In this document: piece after piece, positions 35,221-43,863 of the stretch
How positions within the stretch are numbered: position 1 is the first letter of the stretch
How the letters are laid out: the number at the start of each line of letters is the position of its first letter
Assembly (NCBI RefSeq): GCF_902459805.1
Contig: NZ_CABPST010000001.1
Span: 913,861 to 977,860, forward strand
DNA length: 64,000 bases
DNA from: Pandoraea bronchicola
Lineage (GTDB): Bacteria > Pseudomonadota > Gammaproteobacteria > Burkholderiales > Burkholderiaceae
Reading direction: 5' to 3'
Notes under the pieces: generated by a model
The model's database searches: none
The model's input: only the letters and a program-made list of their open reading frames with translations
What the model was told of the DNA's origin: nothing
Translations under genes and position numbers: made by a program

Positions 35221-36475
35221 AGCGCGCTGAGTAATGAAGTGCGTAGGCGGCCAGAAGGCCGATGGCGATGACCACGTTCAGAACGATGAAGCTCGTTGCC
35301 ATGTCCGAGTTTTCTGTCAACAGACCGATGCAGAAAATGGCGATTGCGCTGACCAGTGCGCGCGCCCACTGAGCCATTGACAGCAAGGTGGTTCGTGCCG
35401 GGTGCGCCGCTGGAATGGCTTGATTGAGTCGGTAGCTGTAGTAGGACGGATAGAGGCCACGCACTATCTGGTGGGCTGCGATGCAGCCGATTAGCCAAAG
35501 GGGGGGGAACCGATTCAGAACGAAAAGGGAGAGCGAGACCACGAAGAGGGCGATGATCGCCAATTCGATATGCCCTCTGTCCAACCAGCTTTTCTTGATC
35601 CTGCTGAAGAGCTGAGAGCAGATGCCTGCGCAAAGCACCAGACATCCGAAAATGACGCCGAACCATTCCACGGCTACGGCCGCGTCTCGCAACAGCGGTT
35701 GGTACAGGTTGAACGACGCGCGAATACCTGCGAACGTCAATGCAGAGGTGAGGACGAGGAAACACCAGACTCGCGAGCTTGCACAGAATTGCAGCGCGAG
35801 TCCCAGCAGTTCGCGAAAGCTGTGGGAGGAAGGCGCCACATGGTCCTGGGGCGTTGGCGTGCCGGCAGTAAGGTGCTCATATTTTTCGCCGCCCTGCGCC
35901 GAAGGGACTTTCCACCAGAGGACTAACGTCAACAGTGTAAGCAGAAGGGCATCTACGGTGAGGGGGAGCGCAAGTGAGACCGCTGCCATTGCGCCGCCCA
36001 GGAATGCCGCAATCGCCGACGCCCATAGCCCAATTCCTGTTGCCTTCGCCATGGCCACGTGAAATTGCGCAGTAGCGCCGAGGGCCGAGAACCGATCGAA
36101 CATCATCGACTGAAAGGCTCCGCTCGCTAAGGCGCTTCCCCCCGAGTACAGCACCGCGATCCATGGCAGTGCTGCCGTATTTCTGCTGGTGAGGAGTGCC
36201 GCCATGCCGCAGGCATAGATTGCGTTGCCGAGTACCAGGCACAGCTTGCGTCCAAAACGATCTGCCATCGCGCCCGCAGGAATCTCGAAGAGGCAAAGCA
36301 GAATGAACAAGCTCGCTGTGAATGTGCTGAAGGCCTCGAAACTGAAACTCGCGTACTCAACGAAGAACACGACCAGGGTCGCCATTGAGAAGGCTTCGAA
36401 GCCCGCTGCAGCTTGGACATAAGCGAGCAATCGCCAACGTTTGAGTTCAGCCGCATAGGGTGTATCACTCGGCAT
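35189..36475 (-). CDS. MFS transporter of the RiPP operon, probable product exporter
   Basis: 428 residues from the ATG at 36475, with GAGG 7 nt upstream, overlapping the end of the first maturase gene by 11 bp; an open frame to 36616 exists but lies within that gene. About 12 helices, with ADRFGRKLCLVLG as the MFS loop 2-3 motif and a large central loop rich in polar residues (near EKYEHLTAGTPTPQDH). In this setting export of the mature peptide, or self-protection by efflux, is the likely role. The sequence does not tell the direction of transport. Its codon use and lower G+C match the rest of the operon. Confidence 0.85.
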   Translation of the reverse strand: MPSDTPYAAELKRWRLLAYVQAAAGFEAFSMATLVVFFVEYASFSFEAFSTFTASLFILLCLFEIPAGAMADRFGRKLCLVLGNAIYACGMAALLTSRNTAALPWIAVLYSGGSALASGAFQSMMFDRFSALGATAQFHVAMAKATGIGLWASAIAAFLGGAMAAVSLALPLTVDALLLTLLTLVLWWKVPSAQGGEKYEHLTAGTPTPQDHVAPSSHSFRELLGLALQFCASSRVWCFLVLTSALTFAGIRASFNLYQPLLRDAAVAVEWFGVIFGCLVLCAGICSQLFSRIKKSWLDRGHIELAIIALFVVSLSLFVLNRFPPLWLIGCIAAHQIVRGLYPSYYSYRLNQAIPAAHPARTTLLSMAQWARALVSAIAIFCIGLLTENSDMATSFIVLNVVIAIGLLAAYALHYSARYGHHSTTSDA

Positions 36476-37457
36476 GACTGGCCTCGCCACTGAATAAATT
36501 CTCGCCATAGGTGCCGAAGGCAATGTGGCATCCGTGTTGGTGGACTTCTGCATATCGCGCCGTATCCGATAGCCCCCTCCATTGATTGAACAGATCGGCC
36601 TTTGCCCATTGGGCAATCAAGTTGGATGCAGAGAAATCGGTAAGCGCCACGCGTTCGGTTTCGGTTTGCATGTCACATGCCGACAGCGTCAAGTCGCTGT
36701 TGATGACCAGCGTCGTTGTCCCTGCGCCGCATCCGAATGAGGATGCGGCTGTGTCGGCTTTCGATGGGAACGGGATTCGTTGCACGAAGGGCCCGGTATC
36801 GACGTCGATGATCGATGCCTCGCCGTCGATATTTAATAGTTGTTCCGCAATGGCGATGCACATGGCGCGATTGAGTTGCAAGTGCGACTGCCGTGCGCCG
36901 GTTCCGATGGGGATGAAGGCCGCGAAGCGAGCCGATGAGGCGCCACTGGAGCGGGCCAGTTGGAGCATCGAGCGAACGTATTGATAGTTCCGGGCATGCA
37001 ACGTAAATGCGATGCTGACTTTGGCGCCCAGCCGGGTCAGGTGGGATATGCCTCGACGTGCAGCGGCAAATGTGCCGGCGCCACGCACGGCGTCTGACGT
37101 CGCGCTGTCATGCCCTTCAAGGCTTACCTGAAATGTTGTTGCTCCAGCGCGAACCAGTCGTGCAGCACGCTCAGCGGTGAGCATCGTTGCATTGGTCGCG
37201 ATCTTGATGCGCACGTCGTGAGCTGAGAGTGTGGCGAGGATGGTCTCGAGATCTGTTCGCGCTAACGGCTCTCCACCCAGTATGGCTACGTACTTGATTC
37301 CCGCGTCACCGATGGCCTTGGCGACTTTGATCATCCGCGCTGTCTCTGCGGCGTTTTCGTAATTGCTCAGATAGCAATGCGAGCATCGCAGATTGCATCG
37401 ATTCGTCACGTACCATTTCGCGAACAACGGCGTCGATAGCCAGTCAACTTTCGGCAT
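36465..37457 (-). CDS. Radical SAM maturase with SPASM/twitch-like C-terminus
   Basis: 330 residues from the ATG at 37457, which follows AGAGGGGGA; the open frame up to 37514 would be read through a strong hairpin and is unlikely. Cys21-x3-Cys25-x2-Cys28 (CNLRCSHC) binds the radical SAM cluster; GGEP is at 61-64. The C-terminus has Cys243 in FGCGAGTTTLVINSDLTLSAC with Cys261, and Cys310 in HQHGCHIAFGTYGENLF, a layout like the twitch or SPASM domains that hold an auxiliary iron-sulfur cluster. Such enzymes make carbon-carbon or thioether cross-links in RiPP precursors. It directly follows the precursor gene, so it is the best candidate for the first modifying enzyme. Confidence 0.86.
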   Translation of the reverse strand: MPKVDWLSTPLFAKWYVTNRCNLRCSHCYLSNYENAAETARMIKVAKAIGDAGIKYVAILGGEPLARTDLETILATLSAHDVRIKIATNATMLTAERAARLVRAGATTFQVSLEGHDSATSDAVRGAGTFAAARRGISHLTRLGAKVSIAFTLHARNYQYVRSMLQLARSSGASSARFAAFIPIGTGARQSHLQLNRAMCIAIAEQLLNIDGEASIIDVDTGPFVQRIPFPSKADTAASSFGCGAGTTTLVINSDLTLSACDMQTETERVALTDFSASNLIAQWAKADLFNQWRGLSDTARYAEVHQHGCHIAFGTYGENLFSGEASHAE

Positions 37458-37480
37458 ATATCCCCCTCTGGCCAGAATGA

Positions 37481-37506
37481 CGAAGCCCGGCGTTTGCCGG
37501 GCTTCG
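37481..37506. terminator. Strong hairpin between RiPP precursor and maturase genes
   Basis: Eleven-bp perfect stem CGAAGCCCGGC (37481-37491) / GCCGGGCTTCG (37496-37506) with loop GTTT, 10 bp past the precursor stop. On the minus strand it is followed by TCATTCTGG, so termination would be partial. This would give far more precursor mRNA than maturase mRNA, or protect the precursor message. Confidence 0.75.
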
Positions 37507-37516
37507 GTTTTCATTG

Positions 37517-37657
37517 TCAGAAGGCGTTCAAGCTGCTCAGGCAGCCGTCGACGGGGATGACTTCAAAGTCCGGCAATTCGTTACCGGCTTTGGCTGTTTC
37601 CTCGCTCGGCGTGTCGTCCGTGATCTCGGTAGCAACAGTGGCGTTTTTGCTCGACAT
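37517..37657 (-). CDS. Candidate RiPP precursor peptide, 46 residues
   Basis: An ATG at 37657 with GGAG 7 nt upstream opens a 46-residue frame ending in TGA at 37517. The first 30 residues (MSSKNATVATEITDD to NELPD) are acidic and polar, like a leader. The last 17, DFEVIPVDGCLSSLNAF, are hydrophobic with one cysteine at position 39 and would be the core. No similarity to a known precursor is recognised; the Val-Asp-Gly-Cys stretch recalls only loosely the C-terminus of mycofactocin precursors. Position ahead of a radical SAM gene, a good ribosome site, and a hairpin after it support a real gene. Short length is the main reason for doubt. Confidence 0.75.
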   Translation of the reverse strand: MSSKNATVATEITDDTPSEETAKAGNELPDFEVIPVDGCLSSLNAF

Positions 37658-37700
37658 ACAGCCTCTCCAAAGGTGAAATGTTTTGGGGGGCCGGTATGGG

Positions 37701-37737
37701 CACTCGTGCGCCGAGTGATTGCCACAGGTTCTGGCAA
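37701..37737. promoter_or_regulatory. Two adjacent inverted repeats upstream of the precursor gene
   Basis: CACTCG-TGCGC-CGAGTG (37701-37717) and TTGCCA-CAGGTTC-TGGCAA (37719-37737), separated by one base, 44-80 bp ahead of the precursor ATG. Candidate operator region of the RiPP operon. I see no clear -35/-10 pair. Confidence 0.5.
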
Positions 37738-37791
37738 ATCCAGATTTCCTGCAACAGGGAATGTTCCGATTCGTATCTGCGTCTGCGCCGC

Positions 37792-38259
37792 TCAGATCGG
37801 CAGGCTGGTATCGAACTTGATTTCTCGCAGCACGACGCTCGTCTTCACGTTGGCCACGGCGGGCAGACGGAAGATGTGTTCGTGCAGGAATGCGTCATAG
37901 GCCTTGATGTCCGGCGCTACGATTTTCAGGATGTAGTCGGCCTCGCCCGTGGTGCTGTAGCACTCGGTCACTTCCGGGCACGTGCGGATCTCGCGCTCGA
38001 ACTGTTCCGTGCCGCCCTCAGTGTGTCGCGTGAGTTGCACATGGGCCAGCGCACACACATGCAGACCCAGCTTTTCGCGATCGAGCAGCACCGTGTAGCG
38101 CTGAATCACGCCGCTTTGCTCCATGTCCTTGATGCGTCGCCAGCAGGGGGTGGCCGACAGGCCTACGTTTTCGGACAGTTCCTGCGCCGAACGGCGGGAG
38201 TCGATCTGCAACAGACGCAGGATTTGACGGGCAAAATTATCGAGTAATTCCATTTCCAA
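37792..38259 (-). CDS. Lrp/AsnC-family regulator next to indolepyruvate oxidoreductase
   Basis: 155 residues: N-terminal helix-turn-helix (LDNFARQILRLLQIDSRRSA, LSATPCWRRIKDMEQSG) and C-terminal RAM domain (ECYSTTGEADYILKIVAPD). It is divergent from the large indolepyruvate ferredoxin oxidoreductase gene with 218 bp between the chosen starts, the familiar pairing in betaproteobacteria, so aromatic amino acids are the likely effectors. The RiPP operon starts 134 bp downstream on the same strand, so it could also be read through from here or be a target of this regulator. Confidence 0.92.
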   Translation of the reverse strand: MEMELLDNFARQILRLLQIDSRRSAQELSENVGLSATPCWRRIKDMEQSGVIQRYTVLLDREKLGLHVCALAHVQLTRHTEGGTEQFEREIRTCPEVTECYSTTGEADYILKIVAPDIKAYDAFLHEHIFRLPAVANVKTSVVLREIKFDTSLPI

Positions 38260-38477
38260 AAATCGCCTTTATCGAAATGAACGTTTCTAATTGTGCGCCA
38301 AAAGGAGTGAAATAGTAAAAATCTTTCTCCTGCCTCCCCATACACTGCTCCCATGCCGACGCGTGTCCGCTCTATGCGGCTAGCGCGTTGAGACGAACAG
38401 AACGAATGCCCCCGAAGCACGGCCGACGCCCGGTCACATCTAGTCCGGTGCAGGCTGCGGGGATCAGGAGATACCCA

Positions 38478-41400
38478 ATGAATGCCCCCATGCGCGCCGC
38501 GCTTGCGACGCCGACGGCCAACCCCCTGGCCCATCCCGATTACCAGCTCTCCGACGCGCTCACGGCGCGCCGTGGTCAGATTTTCCTGACCGGCACGCAG
38601 GCGCTCGTGCGCATTCTGCTGATGCAACACCAGCTCGACGCCGCGCGCGGTCTGAACACGGCGGGCTTCATCAGCGGGTATCGCGGCTCGCCGCTCGGTG
38701 GCGTCGATCAGCAGTTGTGGAAAGCGAAGAAGCTGCTCGATGCCGCCAACGTCAAGTTCCTGCCGGCGATCAACGAAGAGCTGGGCGGCACTGCCGTCAT
38801 GGGCACGCAGCGCGTGGAAGCCGACCCCGAGCGTACCGTCGAAGGCGTGTTCGGCATGTGGTACGGCAAGGGCCCTGGCGTGGATCGCGCAGGCGATGCG
38901 CTCAAGCACGGCAATGCCTATGGTGCGTCGCGCCACGGCGGTGTGCTCGTGGTGGCGGGTGACGATCACGGTTGCGTATCGTCGTCGATGCCACATCAGA
39001 GTGACTTCACGATGATGTCGTGGAGCATGCCCGTACTCAATCCGGCCGACATTGGCGAACTCGTCGAATTCGGTCTCTACGGCTATGCGCTGTCGCGCTT
39101 CTCGGGCGCGTGGGCCGGCCTCAAGGCGATCTCCGAGACGGTCGAATCGCGCGGTACCGTCGATCTCGACAAGATTCGCACGGACTGGGCCGAGCCGCTC
39201 GATTACGTCGCGCCGGCTGGCGGCCTGCACAATCGCTGGCCCGATCTGCCGAGCCTCGCACTGGAAGCGCGTCTGGCGGACAAGCTCGACGCCGTGCGTG
39301 CGTTCTCGCGCGTGAACAGCATCGACAAGTGGATCGCCCCGGCTCCAGACGCCGACATCGGTATCGTGACGTGCGGCAAGGCGCATCTCGATCTCATGGA
39401 GACGCTGCGCCGTCTGGACATCACCGTCGACGATCTCGCCGCAGCAGGTGTGCGTATTTACAAGGTGGGCCTGTCGTTTCCGCTCGACATGTCGCGGCTG
39501 GACGCCTTCGTCGCCGGGCTGAAGGAAATTCTCGTGATCGAGGAGAAGGGCCCGGTCGTCGAGCAACAGGTCAAGCAGTACCTCTACAACCGCACCACGG
39601 GCACGCGCCCGATCGTGCTCGGCAAAACCGACGCCGAGGGCCGTGCCTTGCTCTCCGCGCTGGGCGAATTGCGTCCGTCGCGTGTGCTGCCGGTGTTCGC
39701 CGAATGGCTGGCAAAGCATCGCCCGGCACTGGATCGCCGCGAGCGCGTGGTCGATCTCGTTGCGCACGAGATCCTGTCGAATGCGGCCGACGGCGTGCGT
39801 CGCGTGCCGTATTTCTGCTCGGGGTGTCCGCACAACACGTCGACCAAGGTGCCTGAAGGTTCCATTGCGCAGGCGGGCATCGGCTGTCACTTCATGGCGT
39901 CGTGGATGGACCGCGACACCACGGGGCTGATCCAGATGGGGGGCGAAGGGGTGGACTGGGCGGCGCATTCGCACTTCACCAAACGTCCGCACGTCTTCCA
40001 GAATCTGGGCGACGGCACGTACTTCCACTCGGGTTTGCTCGCCATTCGTCAGGCAGTGGCGTCCAAGGCGAACATTACCTACAAGATTCTCTACAACGAT
40101 GCCGTGGCAATGACGGGCGGCCAGCCGGTCGACGGCTCGATTTCGGTGCCGCAGATCGCGCGTCAGGTCGAAGCCGAAGGCATTGCGAAACTTGTCGTGG
40201 TGAGCGACGAGCCTGAAAAGTACATCGGTCACGAAGGCCAGTTCCCGAAGGGCACGACGTTCCATCACCGCAGCGAACTCGACGCCGTGCAACGCGAACT
40301 TCGCGAGATTCCCGGCGCGACCGTGCTGATCTACGATCAGACGTGCGCGGCCGAGAAGCGTCGCCGTCGCAAGAAAAACGAATTTCCGAATCCGGACCGC
40401 CGTCTGTTCATCAACGAGGCGGTCTGCGAAGGCTGCGGCGATTGCGGTGTGGCATCGAACTGTCTGTCGGTCGAGCCGGTGGAAACCGCGCTGGGACGCA
40501 AGCGCCGCATCGATCAATCGTCGTGTAACAAGGACTTCTCTTGCGTGAACGGCTTCTGCCCGAGCTTCGTGTCGGTCAAGGGCGCGCAGTTGAAGAAGGC
40601 GTTGGCAGCCGCGTTCGATCAGGCGGCTTTTGAAGGGCGTCTGAATGCGCTGCCGCAACCGGCCGCCCTTGCGGGCGATGCGCCGTTCGACATCATGGTC
40701 ACGGGCGTGGGCGGCACCGGTGTGGTGACGATCGGCGCGCTCATCACGATGGCCGCGCACCTCGAAGGCAAGAGCGCCTCGGTGCTCGACTTCATGGGCT
40801 TCGCGCAAAAGGGCGGCGCCGTGCTGTCGTTCGTGCGTTTCGCGAATACGCCGCAGGCCCTCAATCAGGTGCGTATCGATACGCAGCAAGCCGACGTGCT
40901 GCTCGCTTGCGACATGGTCGTGGGCGCCAGCGCCGACGCGCTGCAAACCGTGCGTCGTGACCGCACGCGCGTGGTCGTCAACACGCACGCGATTCCGAAC
41001 GCGACGTTCGTGCAGAATCCCGACGCGAATCTCCACGCCGACGCACTGCTCGCGAAGATGCACCACGCCGCGGGCAACGCCAAGCTCGACGCCTGCGACG
41101 CGCAAGCGCTCGCGCAGCGTTTCCTCGGCGACACGATGGGCGCGAACATCATCATGCTCGGCTTCGCATGGCAGTTGGGTCTGGTACCGGTGTCGCTGCA
41201 AGCACTCCAACGCGCCATCGAACTGAACAACGTGGCGGTGCCGATGAACCAGTTGGCGCTTGCCATCGGGCGGCTGGCGGCTGGCGACCCGGCGGCGTTG
41301 ACGGAGACCACGGCCAAGGCTGCCCATGCTCCGGTGCACGCACCGCTCGCCGATGACATGACCTTCGACGCCCTCGTCGCACACCGTGTGGATCTGCTCA

Positions 41401-42095
41401 CGCAGTACCAGAGTGCAGCCTATGCGGCGCAGTTTGCCGGCTTCGTGAAGCAGGTGGCCGACGCGGAAACGCGTGTGTCGGGTGCGCCGGGACGTTTGTC
41501 GCGTGCCGTTGCGCAGCAACTGTCGCGTCTGATGGCCTACAAGGACGAGTACGAAGTGGCCCGTCTGTATGCGCAAACGGCGTTTGCCGATTCGCTCGGT
41601 GAGACCTTCGAAGGCAAGCCGGGCCGCGACTTCCGCCTCGAGTTCCATATGGCGCCGCCGCTTATCGCGCGCGGCAAGAACGGCGCGGTGCCGAAGAAGG
41701 TGACCATCGGACCGTGGCTGTGGCCGGTGCTGCGCGGCATGGCGAAGCTGCGCGGGTTGCGTGGCGGTGCACTCGACGTTTTCGGCTATACGTTGGAGCG
41801 TCGCATGGAGCGTCAGTTGATCGCCGACTATCGCACGACGCTGGAACGTGCTTTGGCATGCCTGTCGGCTGACACGCTGGCCGATGTGGTCGCACTGGCG
41901 GAAGCCCCGGCGAAGATTCGCGGTTACGGTCACGTGAAGCTCGCGAATCTGGCGATGGCCAAGCGTGTCGAGGCCACGATTGCCGCGCGTCTGGGGGTGA
42001 CACCGGCGACTGGCGACGCCGTCGGGCAAGCGCTCGCGCACGCCCGTAGCAGCGGTAAGTCGCTGGCGGGCATTCCGGTGGTCACGTCGCGCTGA
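38478..42095 (+). CDS. Indolepyruvate ferredoxin oxidoreductase, fused alpha-gamma protein
   Basis: 1205 residues from the ATG at 38478, with CAGGAGA upstream. It begins with the pyruvate-oxidoreductase alpha region (GYRGSPLGGVDQQLW), has the thiamine-diphosphate part in the middle (YFCSGCPHNTSTK, IGCHFMASWMDRD), a ferredoxin-like cysteine cluster at Cys653-x2-Cys656-x2-Cys659, and the gamma part with VTGVGGTGVVTIGALI. It oxidatively decarboxylates arylpyruvates to aryl-CoA and passes electrons to ferredoxin, feeding tryptophan, phenylalanine and tyrosine breakdown. The single-chain fusion is typical of proteobacteria. It is closed by a strong terminator. Confidence 0.95.
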   Translation: MNAPMRAALATPTANPLAHPDYQLSDALTARRGQIFLTGTQALVRILLMQHQLDAARGLNTAGFISGYRGSPLGGVDQQLWKAKKLLDAANVKFLPAINEELGGTAVMGTQRVEADPERTVEGVFGMWYGKGPGVDRAGDALKHGNAYGASRHGGVLVVAGDDHGCVSSSMPHQSDFTMMSWSMPVLNPADIGELVEFGLYGYALSRFSGAWAGLKAISETVESRGTVDLDKIRTDWAEPLDYVAPAGGLHNRWPDLPSLALEARLADKLDAVRAFSRVNSIDKWIAPAPDADIGIVTCGKAHLDLMETLRRLDITVDDLAAAGVRIYKVGLSFPLDMSRLDAFVAGLKEILVIEEKGPVVEQQVKQYLYNRTTGTRPIVLGKTDAEGRALLSALGELRPSRVLPVFAEWLAKHRPALDRRERVVDLVAHEILSNAADGVRRVPYFCSGCPHNTSTKVPEGSIAQAGIGCHFMASWMDRDTTGLIQMGGEGVDWAAHSHFTKRPHVFQNLGDGTYFHSGLLAIRQAVASKANITYKILYNDAVAMTGGQPVDGSISVPQIARQVEAEGIAKLVVVSDEPEKYIGHEGQFPKGTTFHHRSELDAVQRELREIPGATVLIYDQTCAAEKRRRRKKNEFPNPDRRLFINEAVCEGCGDCGVASNCLSVEPVETALGRKRRIDQSSCNKDFSCVNGFCPSFVSVKGAQLKKALAAAFDQAAFEGRLNALPQPAALAGDAPFDIMVTGVGGTGVVTIGALITMAAHLEGKSASVLDFMGFAQKGGAVLSFVRFANTPQALNQVRIDTQQADVLLACDMVVGASADALQTVRRDRTRVVVNTHAIPNATFVQNPDANLHADALLAKMHHAAGNAKLDACDAQALAQRFLGDTMGANIIMLGFAWQLGLVPVSLQALQRAIELNNVAVPMNQLALAIGRLAAGDPAALTETTAKAAHAPVHAPLADDMTFDALVAHRVDLLTQYQSAAYAAQFAGFVKQVADAETRVSGAPGRLSRAVAQQLSRLMAYKDEYEVARLYAQTAFADSLGETFEGKPGRDFRLEFHMAPPLIARGKNGAVPKKVTIGPWLWPVLRGMAKLRGLRGGALDVFGYTLERRMERQLIADYRTTLERALACLSADTLADVVALAEAPAKIRGYGHVKLANLAMAKRVEATIAARLGVTPATGDAVGQALAHARSSGKSLAGIPVVTSR

Positions 42096-42141
42096 GTCGC
42101 GCGGTATGACGTGCCGGTTGCGGACCGGCGTTGACGCACAG

Positions 42142-42166
42142 AACGGGGGCTACGGCCCCCGTTTTT
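42142..42166 (+). terminator. Intrinsic terminator after the indolepyruvate oxidoreductase gene
   Basis: Stem AACGGGGGC (42142-42150) / GCCCCCGTT (42155-42163), loop TACG, T-run to 42166. Confidence 0.92.
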
Positions 42167-42374
42167 CATGGGCGCGTGGACGCATCGCGGCGTGACGTGC
42201 CAAACGGTTGCGGGTGCGTTTCTACACCGTCATCGGGCCGACGCGCTACCATTCGGGGGTTACGGTTGACGCGATAGGGTGAACCGGATGCCGGAGGTGG
42301 CGCGACGACGGGAAGCCGCCGGGCGCCGGCAAGGCATCGGGAATTGCCATAAGTGTTTGATTACGGAGAGGAAA

Positions 42375-43418
<1,044 letters not shown>

Positions 43419-43443
43419 CGTATCGGCGTTCTCAGGAAAGCAA

Positions 43444-43471
43444 AAAGCAGCCCCGAAGGGCTGCTTTTTTT
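43444..43471 (+). terminator. Strong intrinsic terminator after trpS
   Basis: Stem AAAGCAGCCC (43444-43453) / GGGCTGCTTT (43458-43467), loop CGAA, seven-T tail. Confidence 0.95.
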
Positions 43472-43496
43472 GTCGCCGCGCGGGGCTTGTGCCGTG

Positions 43497-43808
43497 TCAG
43501 AGCGCTGTGGTGACGGTTTCCGCGTTGGGGCACGGCTGGCATCGTGTCATGTCCTTGCTTAACGATCCGCCTCCGTGCTGCGGTGGCGGATTGTCGGCGG
43601 ATGATGCACGCGTCGCGGGTTGCGTTCCCGATTGGGCAATGAGATGGTCGATGCGCGCGAGTGCGGCGTTTTGCATTCGCAGAAGTTCCGACAGTCCGTT
43701 CTCGACGTCGGTAATGGTGTCATTGATCCGGCCTGTGGCGGCGAGATCCAGATAGTGTTGCCCCGGATTCGCCGCCGGTGCGAAAAACGCGTTGTTGGTA
43801 GGAAGCAT
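43497..43808 (-). CDS. Hypothetical small protein paired with the helical membrane protein
   Basis: 103 residues, not recognised. The first 65 residues (around RINDTITDVENGLSELLRMQNAALARIDHLIA) would form amphipathic helices, possibly a coiled coil; the last 40 are polar and proline-glycine rich with two cysteines in RCQPCPN. No signal peptide. It follows the 387-residue gene by about 55 bp on the same strand, so the two are probably one transcript. It could be a chaperone, partner or second component of that protein. Function unknown. Confidence 0.6.
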   Translation of the reverse strand: MLPTNNAFFAPAANPGQHYLDLAATGRINDTITDVENGLSELLRMQNAALARIDHLIAQSGTQPATRASSADNPPPQHGGGSLSKDMTRCQPCPNAETVTTAL

Positions 43809-43863
43809 GATGGCTTGATCTCCTCTTGGTGAATGGATCGCTTCCGAACGCCGTGACTTGCCG

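Noticed and set aside
37458-37514. Upstream start for the first RiPP maturase
   Set aside because: It would be translated through the 11-bp hairpin, while the ATG at 37457 has an ideal ribosome site.
37537-37737. 66-codon minus-strand frame overlapping the candidate RiPP precursor
   Set aside because: Arg/Thr/Pro-rich shadow without a ribosome site; the overlapping 46-residue frame has a good site and a leader-core layout.
38163-42041. Open frame of 1292 codons antisense to the indolepyruvate oxidoreductase gene
   Set aside because: It mirrors the codon bias of the real gene on the other strand, is rich in Arg/His/Gln with no domain, and spans into the Lrp gene. It is a high-G+C shadow.
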